Positions 32,433 through 41,191 of a DNA stretch of 64,000 nt are shown here, one piece after another. A program made the translations under genes and the position numbers. Source of the DNA: Streptomyces sp. NBC_00448 (lineage in GTDB: Bacteria; Actinomycetota; Actinomycetes; Streptomycetales; Streptomycetaceae). Under the pieces are notes generated by a model. That model was not told where the DNA came from. It did not search any database and was given only the letters and a program-made list of their open reading frames with translations. How positions within the stretch are numbered: the stretch's first letter is position 1; each line of letters begins with the position of its first letter. The stretch spans positions 8,673,501 through 8,737,500 of the forward strand of contig NZ_CP107913.1 of NCBI RefSeq assembly GCF_036014115.1, in the 5' to 3' direction.

Positions 32433-33344
32433 TCAGAACAGCGGCTCCGGCTCGGGTTGTCGAGGGCGCAGGGGCGCGGTCGGGGCGGGGCGGGCGGCGG
32501 AGAGGTCCTCGCCGGGGGCGGGGCGGCGCAGCGGCCATCCCGCGGCCAGGCGGGCGTCGAACAGCAGCGGGCCGTCCGCAGTGTCGAGGTACACGTCGTG
32601 GCCCGCGATCGCGCGGACCGTGCCGGCCAGGGCGCGGCCGGGCAGCAGCGCGGTGACCTCGGCGACCGGGGCTGGAGGCGGCGGCTCGGCGGCGAGCCCG
32701 AACACCTCGGCGTGGTCCACGCAGCGCAGGGCGGCCGGGGCCAGCGACTCCGGCAGCGCGCCGCGCAGCTCCGTCACCCGCGCGTGCAGGGCGGCCAGTT
32801 CGGCGGCGCGGGCCGCCGGTCCCGGCAGGAGGTGCCGGGCCGCGCGCTTGGCCGGGTCGAGCATCCGGTCGGGCAGGTCGAGGGCGGCGCCCAGCACCGA
32901 TTCCGTCCGGCGGGCCGCCATCAGCGGACCCTCGCCGAGGAACGCGAAGCACACCGCGGCCTGCTCCAGCAGCCGCAGCCGTCCGCGGGCGGCGGCGGTG
33001 ATGCCGACCTTGTGCAGGCCCGGCCCGAAGTACGCCAGGTACACGCGGTACGGCTGCCCGTCGTCCGGCACGGTGTCCGCGGCGACCGACGACGTACGGT
33101 CCAGCGCCGCGCACGCCTCGCACCGGTCGCGCCGCGCGCCCGGCGGGAGTTCGGCGGCGTACGGGCACGGGGTGTTGCGGGCCGCGCGCCACACGCCCGC
33201 GCAGCGCCGGACCGCGGAGCCGTCCAGCGCGAGGTGGAGCGGGGCGCCGAGCTCCAGCGGGCTCGCCCGTACTCCGTGCGAGGGGTGCCACCACATCCAG
33301 CGCGCCCCCTCCTCCCGCCAGCGCATACCCGTGCTCCGCCACAT
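32433..33344 (-). CDS. DUF2797 family protein
   Basis: A 303-residue soluble protein of the DUF2797 family. A possible zinc site is formed by Cys in VRRCAGVWRAARNTPCPY and RRDRCEACAALDRT. A GIY-YIG-like stretch, YRVYLAYFGPGLHKVGITAAARG, follows, as usual in this family, then a helical C-terminal region with RRTESVLGAALDLPDRM. ATG 33344 gives the family-like start WRSTGMRWREEGARWMWWHP. Function is unknown; a nucleic-acid or nuclease-like role is only suggested by the fold. Confidence 0.72.
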   Translation of the reverse strand: MWRSTGMRWREEGARWMWWHPSHGVRASPLELGAPLHLALDGSAVRRCAGVWRAARNTPCPYAAELPPGARRDRCEACAALDRTSSVAADTVPDDGQPYRVYLAYFGPGLHKVGITAAARGRLRLLEQAAVCFAFLGEGPLMAARRTESVLGAALDLPDRMLDPAKRAARHLLPGPAARAAELAALHARVTELRGALPESLAPAALRCVDHAEVFGLAAEPPPPAPVAEVTALLPGRALAGTVRAIAGHDVYLDTADGPLLFDARLAAGWPLRRPAPGEDLSAARPAPTAPLRPRQPEPEPLF

Positions 33345-33566
33345 GGCGTCCACCGTAGGCGGCCCCACCGACAACGCGCCGGGCCCGGCCGCGCAGGGGG
33401 CGGGGAGCAGGTCGCCGGCCGCCGGGGTACTGCCCGGGGAGCAGCGGAGGTGTCGCCGGCCGGACGACGACGCGGGGGGTGGGCGCGGACCAGGCTCGGT
33501 GGTGTCGGAACAGCCGGACGACGGACCGGCGAGAGGGTCCGGCACCGATCGAGGAGATGACGGACG

Positions 33567-33902
33567 ATGGACACGTTGGCGTGGCACAACGGCGGGCCCG
33601 GCCCGTGGATTCTGTTCTTCCCGCTGGTGTGGGTCGCCATGGTGGCCGTGGTGATCACGACGCTGCGGCGGGTCGGATGGCGGCGCGGCTGGGGCGGCGG
33701 CGGGCCGTGGCACTACCAGCAGCGCGGCGGCGTCGGCGGCGAGCACTCGCCGATGGCGGTGCTCGGGCGCAGGTTCGCCTCCGGCGAGATCGACGAGGAG
33801 GAGTACTGGCGGCGGATGTCCGTACTGGAGGAGCACTTCGCCAGGGACCCGCGCGGCACCGCGGGCGGCGGCCGGCCCGGTGGCAAGGGCGGTGCGGCGT
33901 GA
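33567..33902 (+). CDS. SHOCT-domain membrane protein
   Basis: A 111-residue protein. One N-terminal membrane segment (PWILFFPLVWVAMVAVVITTL) is followed by a basic Gly-rich linker and a SHOCT motif, AVLGRRFASGEIDEEEYWRRMSVLEE (residues about 63-88). Its stop overlaps the start of the ABC ATPase (GTGA at 33899-33902). SHOCT domains are oligomerisation modules often beside transporters, so this may be an accessory subunit of the ABC system. Confidence 0.8.
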   Translation: MDTLAWHNGGPGPWILFFPLVWVAMVAVVITTLRRVGWRRGWGGGGPWHYQQRGGVGGEHSPMAVLGRRFASGEIDEEEYWRRMSVLEEHFARDPRGTAGGGRPGGKGGAA

Positions 33903-34711
33903 GTCCGGTGGCCGGCGCCGCCCCCGGTGACGTGGCCGCCCCGGGCGGTGTCGCGGCCGCCCGGGTCGCCGCCGCCACCAAGGTGTACGGCACGGGCGAC
34001 GCCCAGGTGCGGGCGCTCGGCGGGGTGACGGTCGCGTTCCCCGCCGGGCGCTTCACCGCGATCATGGGCCCGTCGGGCTCGGGGAAGTCCACGCTGATGC
34101 ACTGCGCGGCCGGGCTCGACACGCTCAGCTCGGGCACGGCGTTCATCGGGGAGACCGAGCTGGGCACGCTCGGGGACCGGCAGTTGACGCTGCTGCGCCG
34201 CGAGCGGATCGGTTTCGTCTTCCAGTCCTTCAACCTGGTGCCGACCCTGACCGTCGCCGAGAACATCACGTTGCCGATGGACCTGGCCGGGCAGCGGCCC
34301 GACCGGGAGTGGGTGGACGCGCTCATCGACGTCGTCGGTCTCGGCGGGCGGCTGGCGCACCGGCCGAGCGAGCTGTCCGGCGGCCAGCAGCAGCGGGTCG
34401 CGGTGGCCCGCGCGCTGGCCGGCCGGCCCGACGTGGTGTTCGCCGACGAGCCCACCGGCAACCTGGACTCCCGTTCCGGCGGCGAGGTGCTCGACCTGCT
34501 CGGCCGGGCCGTGCACGCGATGGGCCGCACGGTCGTCATGGTCACCCACGACCCGAACGCGGCCGCGCACGCCGACGAGGTGGTCTTCCTCGCCGACGGC
34601 CGCCTGGTGGACCGGATGACCGGGCCCACCGCCGAGCGGGTGCTCGACCGGATGAAGGCGTTCGACACCCGCACCGGCGGTGCCCTCGCCCCGAGCGGGG
34701 GCACGCCGTGA
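33899..34711 (+). CDS. ABC transporter ATP-binding protein (MacB/LolD type)
   Basis: A 270-residue ATPase. Walker A GPSGSGKST, Q-loop FVFQSFNLVPTLTV, signature LSGGQQQRVAVARAL, Walker B VVFADEPTGNLDS and the H-loop in VMVTHDPNA are all intact. The DEPTGNLDS form marks the MacB/LolD/FtsE group that works with FtsX-type permeases. GTG 33899 overlaps the SHOCT gene stop, and its own stop overlaps the permease start, so all three are translationally coupled. Confidence 0.92.
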   Translation: MSPVAGAAPGDVAAPGGVAAARVAAATKVYGTGDAQVRALGGVTVAFPAGRFTAIMGPSGSGKSTLMHCAAGLDTLSSGTAFIGETELGTLGDRQLTLLRRERIGFVFQSFNLVPTLTVAENITLPMDLAGQRPDREWVDALIDVVGLGGRLAHRPSELSGGQQQRVAVARALAGRPDVVFADEPTGNLDSRSGGEVLDLLGRAVHAMGRTVVMVTHDPNAAAHADEVVFLADGRLVDRMTGPTAERVLDRMKAFDTRTGGALAPSGGTP

Positions 34712-37323
34712 CCGACCCGACGACGAGAGCGACGGCGACGACCCCGGCGGGCGCGGCCGGCAGCGGCGGCGGCGCGAACCGTACGGCGCTGCGCCTCGGC
34801 CTGGCCGGTCTACGCGCCCACAAGCGGCGCTTCGCCGGGACCGTCGTCGCCGTCTTCCTGGGCGTCGCGTTCCTGGCCGGCACCATGGTCATGGGGGACA
34901 CCCTGCGGGCGAGTTTCGGCGCGCTGTTCGCCGACGCCGACAGCGGAACCGGCACGGTCGTACGCGGCGCGGAGCAGATCAAGGCGGGCCGGGGCGTGGG
35001 CACCCGCCCGCCGGTGCCGACCGACCTGATCGCCACCATCCGGAAGGTGCCCGGTGTCGCGGCGGCCGAGCCCGACATCGAGGGCGCCGGCGAGATCGTC
35101 GCCCACGACGGCAGGACCCTGCAGACCAAGGGCCCCACCAACGCGGGCAACTGGATCGCCGACCCGAAGCTCAACCCGTACCGGCTGGTCCAGGGCCGCG
35201 CGCCGAGCCGCCCCGGCGAGGCGGTGATCAACCGCGGCGCGGCCGACCGGGCGAAGCTGAAGGTCGGCGACCACACGCTGCTGCGCACGCCCGACCCGGT
35301 GCCGATCACGATCGTCGGCATCGCCACCTTCGGCGGCCAGAGCGGTGAGGGCCAGACCACCTTCACCGGGCTGACCCGGTCCGACGCCGAGCGCTACCTG
35401 ATGCCAGAACCCGGCGAGGCGAGCGCCATCAAGGTCAGGGCCGGGCCGGGGATCGGCCAGCGGGAACTGACCGACCGGGTCGGCGCGGCGCTGCCGGCGC
35501 GGTACCAGGCGATCACCGGCAAGCAGGCCGGCGACGAGACCGAGGACGCCACCGCGGGCACGTTCCTCACCCTTTTCACCAGCCTGCTGGTGGTCTTCGC
35601 GGGCATCGCGCTGCTCGTGGCGACGTTCAGCATCCACAACACCTTCGCGATCGTCGTGGCCCAGCGGACCCGGGAGAACGCCCTGTTGCGGGCCCTCGGC
35701 GCCAGTCGCCGCCAGGTGCTGGCGGCCACGCTCGCCGAGGCCACGGCCGTCGCCATGGTCTCCTCGGCGGCGGGCCTGCTCGGCGGCATCGGCATCGCGG
35801 CCGGCCTGCAGGCGCTCTTCCCCGCGGTCGGGTTCCCCTTCCCCGGCGGGGGCCTGGTGATCCACGCGCTGTCGATGGCGGTGCCGCTCGCGGTCGGGCT
35901 GGCGGTCTGCGTCGGATCGGCGCTGCTGCCCGCGCTGCGGGCCGGGTGGACCGCGCCGCTGGCCGCGCTGCGGGAGAGCGCCGTCGACACCTCGGGCGGG
36001 TCCCGGCGGCGGGCCGTGACCGGGGCGGCCATGGCGGTGGCCGGGGTCGCGCTGACCGTTGCCGGTGTGGCCGGCCCGACGCTGCCGCCCGCCGCGGCCG
36101 GCGCCGCGCTGACCCTGGCCGCGTTCGTGGTGCTCGGCCCGGTCGCCTCCTCGCTCGCGGTGCGGGTGCTCGGCGCTCCGCTCGGCCGGCTGCGCGGGGT
36201 GAGCGGCACGCTCGCCCGGCGCAACGCGCTGCGCAGCCCCAAGCGGACGGCGGCCACCGCGACCGCGCTGATGATCGGAGTGGCGGTGGTGTCGCTGTTC
36301 ACGGTGCTCGGCGCGTCGATGAGGACCACGATGCACCGGACCGTCGACCGCTCCTTCGCCGGTGACGTCGCGATCAGCGCGCAGGTCTACGGCGCGGGCG
36401 GCGCCGGGCTCAGCCCGCGGATCGCCCCCACCGTGGCCGCGCTGCCGCAGGTCGGCGCGTCGGTCGGACTCGGCCGCGGGGTCGGCGAGATCGACGGCGC
36501 CGGGCGGCAGTTGACGGTCACCGACCCGGTCGCGCTCTCCCGGCTGCTGGACCTCGGCACGGTCCGCGGCTCCCTGGCGGGCCTGGGCACGCACGGGATC
36601 GCGGTCGCGAAGGACGAGGCGAAGCGGCACGGCTGGCACCCCGGCAGCAGCATCACGGTCGGGTTCGCGGACGGGCAGCGGCTGCCGTTCACCGTCGGCG
36701 CCGTCTACGACCGGGCCGACCTCGCGGGCGACTACCTGATCACCCGCGCCGCCTGGGCGCCCCACCACCTCCAGGACAAGGACACCCTCGTCGCGATCGG
36801 CTTCAAGGACGGCGTGTCCACGGCCGCGGGCAAGGCCGCCGTACAGAAGGCGGTGGTGCCCTTCGGCTCGCCCGACGTACAGACGAAGGGCGAGTACGCC
36901 GCGTCGTCGGCCGCCGGCATCGACACCTTCCTCACCCTGATCTACGCCCTGCTGGCGCTCGCGGTGCTGATCGCCCTGCTCGGCATCGCCAACACCCTCA
37001 CCCTCGCGGTGCACGAACGCACCCGCGAGCTGGGCCTGTTGCGCGCGGTCGGCCAGACCCGCGGCCAGCTGCGGGCCATGGTGCGCTGGGAGTCGGTGGT
37101 GGTCGCCGCGTTCGGCACCGCGGGCGGGCTCGGGCTCGGCGCGTTCCTCGGCTGGGCGCTGGTACGGGCCGCCGACGGCGACGGGATCAGCGCGTTCACG
37201 CTGCCGCCGGCGCAGCTCGCGGTGGTCGTGCTGGTCGGGGTCGCGGCCGGGGTTCTGGCCGGCTGGCGCCCGGCCCGCCGGGCGGCCCGCCTGGACGTGC
37301 TGCGGGCGATCGCGGCGGAGTGA
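34708..37323 (+). CDS. ABC transporter permease with two FtsX modules
   Basis: An 871-residue membrane protein. A first helix near residues 44-62 is followed by a large extracytoplasmic domain, then two FtsX blocks: three helices around residues 285-410 (FTSLLVVFAGIALLVATFSIHNTFAIVVAQRTRENALLRALGASRRQV read in parts) and a final block near 745-860 with LALAVLIALLGIANTLTLAV. This is the MacB-like mechanotransmission type, moving lipids, peptides or drugs or sensing envelope stress, rather than a channel importer. GTG 34708 overlaps the ATPase stop. No HK/RR pair is adjacent. Confidence 0.9.
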   Translation: MTDPTTRATATTPAGAAGSGGGANRTALRLGLAGLRAHKRRFAGTVVAVFLGVAFLAGTMVMGDTLRASFGALFADADSGTGTVVRGAEQIKAGRGVGTRPPVPTDLIATIRKVPGVAAAEPDIEGAGEIVAHDGRTLQTKGPTNAGNWIADPKLNPYRLVQGRAPSRPGEAVINRGAADRAKLKVGDHTLLRTPDPVPITIVGIATFGGQSGEGQTTFTGLTRSDAERYLMPEPGEASAIKVRAGPGIGQRELTDRVGAALPARYQAITGKQAGDETEDATAGTFLTLFTSLLVVFAGIALLVATFSIHNTFAIVVAQRTRENALLRALGASRRQVLAATLAEATAVAMVSSAAGLLGGIGIAAGLQALFPAVGFPFPGGGLVIHALSMAVPLAVGLAVCVGSALLPALRAGWTAPLAALRESAVDTSGGSRRRAVTGAAMAVAGVALTVAGVAGPTLPPAAAGAALTLAAFVVLGPVASSLAVRVLGAPLGRLRGVSGTLARRNALRSPKRTAATATALMIGVAVVSLFTVLGASMRTTMHRTVDRSFAGDVAISAQVYGAGGAGLSPRIAPTVAALPQVGASVGLGRGVGEIDGAGRQLTVTDPVALSRLLDLGTVRGSLAGLGTHGIAVAKDEAKRHGWHPGSSITVGFADGQRLPFTVGAVYDRADLAGDYLITRAAWAPHHLQDKDTLVAIGFKDGVSTAAGKAAVQKAVVPFGSPDVQTKGEYAASSAAGIDTFLTLIYALLALAVLIALLGIANTLTLAVHERTRELGLLRAVGQTRGQLRAMVRWESVVVAAFGTAGGLGLGAFLGWALVRAADGDGISAFTLPPAQLAVVVLVGVAAGVLAGWRPARRAARLDVLRAIAAE

Positions 37324-37430
37324 AGCGGCGCACGGGGGAGTGCAGTCCCGCGCGGGGCGCGGTCCGGCGCGGGGCCAAGTCCCGTGCGGCCGACCGGAGA
37401 TGGCAGGCCCGTCCGCTGGGCCTCCGGATG

Positions 37431-37478
37431 CCGGACCGGCCGCCTCCTCCCTGTCACGGGAGGCGGCGGCCGGTCCGG
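37431..37478. terminator. Long terminator hairpin between convergent genes
   Basis: The 21-base arms 37431-37451 and 37458-37478 pair with one internal mismatch region around a 6-base loop (TGTCAC). It separates the ABC operon from the convergent anti-sigma-like gene. Confidence 0.8.
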
Positions 37479-37604
37479 CGCTCACATCTCTACGGCGTAC
37501 GCCTGCGCTCTGCGCGCGTGCGCGCGGTGCGCGTCAGGCGCGGTGTCGGACACGGTGTCGGACGCGGGGTCGGACACGGGGTCCGACGGCGGTCCGGGAG
37601 GCGG

Positions 37605-38111
37605 TCAGGCGACCGAGGCCGCGACCGCGACACGCTCCTCGGGCACGGTCTCCTCCAGCGGTACCGCGGCGGTCCGCAGCGGGACGAGCTTCGGCTGCTG
37701 GGTGGGCGTGCGCAGCACGAACCACACCACCTTGCCGGTCTCGTCGGGCAGCAGGTCGGTGCCCCAGCCGTCGCACATCGCCTCGACCATCGCCAGGCCG
37801 CGGCCGGTGGTCGCGGTCGGCTCCATCGGCTGGAGGTGCGGCAGCCGCGTGTCGTGGTCGGCGACGGCCACCGTCAGGCGGTCCGGCACCAGGGTCATCT
37901 TCACCGCGCACTGCTTGTCGGGCTTCGCGTGGCGGTGGACGTTCGCCAGCAGCTCGCTGATGCCGGTGGAGGCCGCGTCGACGAGGGGTTCCACCCGCCA
38001 GTAGCGCAGCTGGGCGGAGACGATGCGGCGGATCTGCTGGATGCGGTAGGGGTGCGCTTCGAGTTCGAGTGCGCACTCGCGCATGGCTGGGTCGGTCTGG
38101 TCGGATTGCAT
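37605..38111 (-). CDS. ATP-binding anti-sigma factor-like protein (RsbW/SpoIIAB type)
   Basis: A 168-residue GHKL-fold protein of the HATPase_c_2 group common in Streptomyces. The N-box is STGISELLANVHRHAKPD, G-boxes are VAVADHDTRLP and GRGLAMVEAMCDGWG, with KVVWFVL near the end. Such proteins are Ser kinases or switch partners of anti-sigma antagonists. ATG 38111 is used (MQSDQTDPAMRE); the frame can be read back to 38171. No partner STAS protein or sigma factor is adjacent, so the target is unknown. Confidence 0.83.
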   Translation of the reverse strand: MQSDQTDPAMRECALELEAHPYRIQQIRRIVSAQLRYWRVEPLVDAASTGISELLANVHRHAKPDKQCAVKMTLVPDRLTVAVADHDTRLPHLQPMEPTATTGRGLAMVEAMCDGWGTDLLPDETGKVVWFVLRTPTQQPKLVPLRTAAVPLEETVPEERVAVAASVA

Positions 38112-38352
38112 GATCACGGCTGCGACTCCCTCCGCGGTGGGGCCGGCTCCCGTACGGGGGCCGGGCTTCACCGCTCCGATGGGAACACTTGAGCGGGAAT
38201 GCGTAGAGTGACTGCTGCAGTACTCCGTGATGCGTAATCAGGTTCACCCGTTGCGGGGGTTGCCGCAACTCGGAGTCTTACGGCGCGTTTATCGCGGCGG
38301 CGAGCGGTTCCTGATCCGGGGTCCGGAGGCGGTTCCGGGGGATGCCGCGGGG

Positions 38353-39693
38353 CTACTCCGGCGCCGAGTCCTCCGGCAGCGTGCGGGCGAGGTCCGCGAG
38401 GGTGGCCAGCGCGGTGCGCAGCACGTCCCGCGGCGGAGAGGCGAGGCCGATCCGCACCGCGTCGGGGGCCCGGCGCGACCCGGCGGCGAAGGACGCCGCG
38501 GGCGTGACCGCGATGCCCCGGCGCCCGGCCGCGGCCACGAACGTGTCGGCCCGCCACGGCTCCGGCAGGTCCCACCAGCAGAAGCAGGAGTACGGGTCGG
38601 CGCGCACCGCGAACCCGTGCAGCACCTCCGCGGCGAGCGTCTGGCGTACCGCGGCCTCGGCCCGTTTCGCCGCCGACAGCCGGGACACGGTGCCGTCGCC
38701 GACCCACCCGGCCAGCGCCTCCAGTGCGTAGCCGCTCACGCCCCACCCGCCCGAGCGCAGCGCCGCCGCCACCCGCTCGGCGAACCCGGCCGGGACGACG
38801 GCGAACCCGGCGGTCAGGCCGGGCGCGAGCCGCTTGGAGAGGCTGTCGGCGAGCACCACCCGCTCCGGGGCGTACGCGGCCAGCGGCGGCGGGGCGTCCG
38901 GCCGCAGGAACGACCAGATCGCGTCCTCCACCGCCACGGTGCCGGTGCGGCGCAGCGCGTCGGCGACCTCGGTCCTGCGGCGGTCGGACATGGTCAGGGA
39001 GAGCGGGTTGTGCAGCGTGGGCTGCGCGTACACCACGTGCAGCGGCCCCTCGCGGTGCGCGGCGACCAGCGCGTCCGGCCGCAGCCCCTCCGCGTCGCAG
39101 GCCAGCGGCACCACCGTGCGCCCCAGCCGCGCGGCCAGCGCCTTGACCACGGGGTAGGTGAACTCCTCCACCCCGATCCGCCCGCCGACCGGGACGAGCG
39201 CGGTGAGCGCGCCCGCGATGACCTGGCGACCGCTTCCGGCGAACAGCACGTCCGCCGCGGCCGGTTGCCAGCCCGGCCGGGCCAGCAGCGCGGCGACCGC
39301 CGCGCGGGCCGCGCCGGTGCCCCGCGCGCCGCCCGGGCCGAGCGCCGCAGCGAGCACGTCGGGCCGGGCCAGCCGGGCCAGGCCCGCGGCCAGCAACTCC
39401 GACTGCCCGGGCACCACCGGGTAGTTGAGCTCCAGGTCGACCCGCTGCCGCGCGGGCTCCGCGAGCGCGGGCCCGGCGGCGGGCGGCGCGGCCCGTACGA
39501 AGGTGCCGCGCCCGACCTCGCCGACCACCAGCCCGCGCCGCACCAGTTCGGCGTAGACCCGGCCCGCCGTGGAGTCCGCGATGCCGTGCCGCCGCGCGAA
39601 CGCCCGCTGCGTCGGCAGCCGGTCCCCGGCCCGCAGTTGCCCCGACGCGATCCGCGCGGCCACCGCGTCCGCCACCCGCCGGAAGTCCCGCAC
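38353..39693 (-). CDS. MocR-type regulator (GntR helix-turn-helix plus aminotransferase domain)
   Basis: A 446-residue PLP-dependent MocR regulator. Residues 1-70 are a GntR winged helix (GDRLPTQRAFARRHGIADSTAGRVYAELVRRGLV). The rest is a fold-type-I aminotransferase domain with VLFAGSGRQVIAGAL, YAQPTLHNPLSLTM and the PLP lysine in LADSLSKRLAPGL. It is divergent from an alpha/beta hydrolase with three ATTGC direct repeats in between, the usual kind of MocR operator. PLP or an amino ligand probably acts as effector. Confidence 0.88.
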   Translation of the reverse strand: MRDFRRVADAVAARIASGQLRAGDRLPTQRAFARRHGIADSTAGRVYAELVRRGLVVGEVGRGTFVRAAPPAAGPALAEPARQRVDLELNYPVVPGQSELLAAGLARLARPDVLAAALGPGGARGTGAARAAVAALLARPGWQPAAADVLFAGSGRQVIAGALTALVPVGGRIGVEEFTYPVVKALAARLGRTVVPLACDAEGLRPDALVAAHREGPLHVVYAQPTLHNPLSLTMSDRRRTEVADALRRTGTVAVEDAIWSFLRPDAPPPLAAYAPERVVLADSLSKRLAPGLTAGFAVVPAGFAERVAAALRSGGWGVSGYALEALAGWVGDGTVSRLSAAKRAEAAVRQTLAAEVLHGFAVRADPYSCFCWWDLPEPWRADTFVAAAGRRGIAVTPAASFAAGSRRAPDAVRIGLASPPRDVLRTALATLADLARTLPEDSAPE

Positions 39694-39743
39694 GCGTCCT
39701 CCCCCTGATCCGCCGTCGAAGCCCGTCCGTCCGCCCGCAGCCT

Positions 39744-39798
39744 ATTGCACCGAGATCAATGCCGCGTATTGCCCTCGTGATTGCCCGCTCCCTAGCAT
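39744..39798 (+). promoter_or_regulatory. ATTGC direct repeats and promoter of the hydrolase gene
   Basis: ATTGCAC (39744), ATTGCCC (39768) and ATTGCCC (39780) are direct repeats spaced 24 and 12 bases. TTGCCC (39769-39774), 18 bases, TAGCAT (39793-39798) fits a promoter for the gene starting at 39832. The second repeat overlaps the -35. Confidence 0.55.
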
Positions 39799-39831
39799 CG
39801 GCATACCGGAGGAGCAGAGGAGAAACCCCAG

Positions 39832-40680
39832 GTGAGTACGGTAATCGTCAACGGGATCACGATCGGCTACGACGACACGGCCGACGGCCTGGGCCCGCAC
39901 GAGGGGCCCGCGAAGCACGCGGATGACGCCGAGCCCGCCCCGCTGCTGCTGGTCCACGGCCACCCCTTCGACCGCACCATGTGGCACCCGCAGACCGCCG
40001 CGTTCGGCGCGGGGCGCCGGGTGATCGTCCCCGATCTGCGCGGCTACGGGGCGAGTTCGGTACGGCCCGGCAGCACCGGGCTCGACGTGTTCGCCCGCGA
40101 CCTCGCCGCCCTGCTCGACACCCTCGGCGTGCCCCGGGCCGTGCTGTGCGGGCTGTCCATGGGCGGCCAGATCGTGCTGGAGTTCCACCGGTTGTTCCCC
40201 GGGCGCGTCGCCGGACTCGTGCTCGCCGACACCTTCGCCCAGGGCGAGACCGACGCGGGCCGCCGGGAGCGGTACGCCCGCGCCAAGGCGCTGGAGCGCG
40301 ACGGCATGGCGCACTACGCGCACGGCGTGCTGGACTCGATGGTCGCCCCCGCGACCATCGACGAACAACCGGACGTCGCCGCGCACGTGCTGCGGATGAT
40401 GCTCGCCGCGCCGCCCGAGGGCGCCGCCGCCGCGCTGCGCGGCCGGGCCGAACGCCCCGACCACACGCCGACCCTGGCGCGGATCGCGGTGCCGACGCTG
40501 GTGGTCGTCGGCCGCGACGACGTCTTCACCCCGGTCGCGGACGCGCGCTTCCTGCACGAACACGTCCCCGGCTCGCGGCTCGCGATCGTGGAGGCCGCGG
40601 GCCACCTGCCGAACCTGGAACGACCCGAAGCCTTCAACGCCGCGCTGTCGGGACTGCTCACGGCGGTGGCGGAACGGTAG
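39832..40680 (+). CDS. Alpha/beta hydrolase
   Basis: A 282-residue alpha/beta-hydrolase-fold enzyme. Oxyanion-hole motif LLVHGHPFDRTMW (about residues 39-51), nucleophile Ser109 in CGLSMGG, acid in VVGRDDVFTPV and His in EAAGHLPNLERPE complete the triad. This layout matches the 3-oxoadipate enol-lactonase, haloperoxidase and esterase branch. GTG 39832 lies after AGAGGAGAAACCCC. Regulated probably by the divergent MocR protein. Substrate is unknown. Confidence 0.85.
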   Translation: MSTVIVNGITIGYDDTADGLGPHEGPAKHADDAEPAPLLLVHGHPFDRTMWHPQTAAFGAGRRVIVPDLRGYGASSVRPGSTGLDVFARDLAALLDTLGVPRAVLCGLSMGGQIVLEFHRLFPGRVAGLVLADTFAQGETDAGRRERYARAKALERDGMAHYAHGVLDSMVAPATIDEQPDVAAHVLRMMLAAPPEGAAAALRGRAERPDHTPTLARIAVPTLVVVGRDDVFTPVADARFLHEHVPGSRLAIVEAAGHLPNLERPEAFNAALSGLLTAVAER

Positions 40681-40697
40681 GGGCCGCGACCGGAAGT

Positions 40698-40718
40698 GCC
40701 CACCGGTGCGCGGTGGGC
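40698..40718. terminator. Hairpin after the alpha/beta hydrolase
   Basis: GCCCACC (40698-40704) pairs with GGTGGGC (40712-40718), 18 bases after the stop. A modest factor-independent-like stem without T-run. Confidence 0.45.
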
Positions 40719-40857
40719 GGCATGGCGCCTCTCCCGTTGCCTTTGCCGGGTGGGGGGCTTCCGGCGAGGCGAGGGGGAGCGCCCCCGTCGTCGGCGGAGC
40801 CGCCCGGATACGCTCGGTGAGAGGGCGATCTCCCCTGCCCTGGCGGCCGGGAGACGC

Positions 40858-40944
40858 ATGACCGCGTGGCAATGTGCTGCGGGTACCTCCTCCGCCGAAG
40901 GCGGGACCGGGCCGACGGCGTACGGCAACTGGCATCCGCCGTGA
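40858..40944 (+). CDS. Possible 28-residue small protein
   Basis: In the 511-base gap between the hydrolase and the Mo-oxidoreductase, ATG 40858 follows GGGAGA by six bases and opens a 28-codon frame, MTAWQCAAGTSSAEGG onward to AYGNWHPP. Its stop overlaps GTG 40943 of another short frame running to 41129, which I do not trust. Trp, Cys, Tyr and His content is unusual for random high-GC frames, but this is thin evidence. Otherwise the gap holds only the hairpin at 40698 and nothing else I can name. Confidence 0.3.
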   Translation: MTAWQCAAGTSSAEGGTGPTAYGNWHPP

Positions 40945-41191
40945 GGAAGTTCAGCCCCCCGCCTGGAGCGTGGCCCGGAGCCGCGCCCGCGGCCGTGGAT
41001 GGGGCCGTGTCCGTAACCGCTGCCGAGCTGCCGGTCCCGCCCGTACCCGCGCCCGTGGTCGGGGCCGGGCTTCCCACGGGGTCCGTTCGTGCCCCAGGCG
41101 GGGGCGTGGGGGCAAGGGCTGAGATATGACGAAACGCTGACATCGGCCGCAGGCCCTGGCTCTCGGCGGTCGCGCGTGCTCGAATCGCTGT

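Noticed and set aside
34810..37485. An 891-codon open frame antisense to the ABC permease
   Set aside because: Low-complexity Arg/Gly/Ala/Gln composition with no motif; the permease on the other strand has full FtsX features.
40942..41129. Second small gene (GTG 40942) after the 28-residue peptide
   Set aside because: Pro/Gly/Ala/Val-rich frame without ribosome site or recognisable pattern; likely chance.
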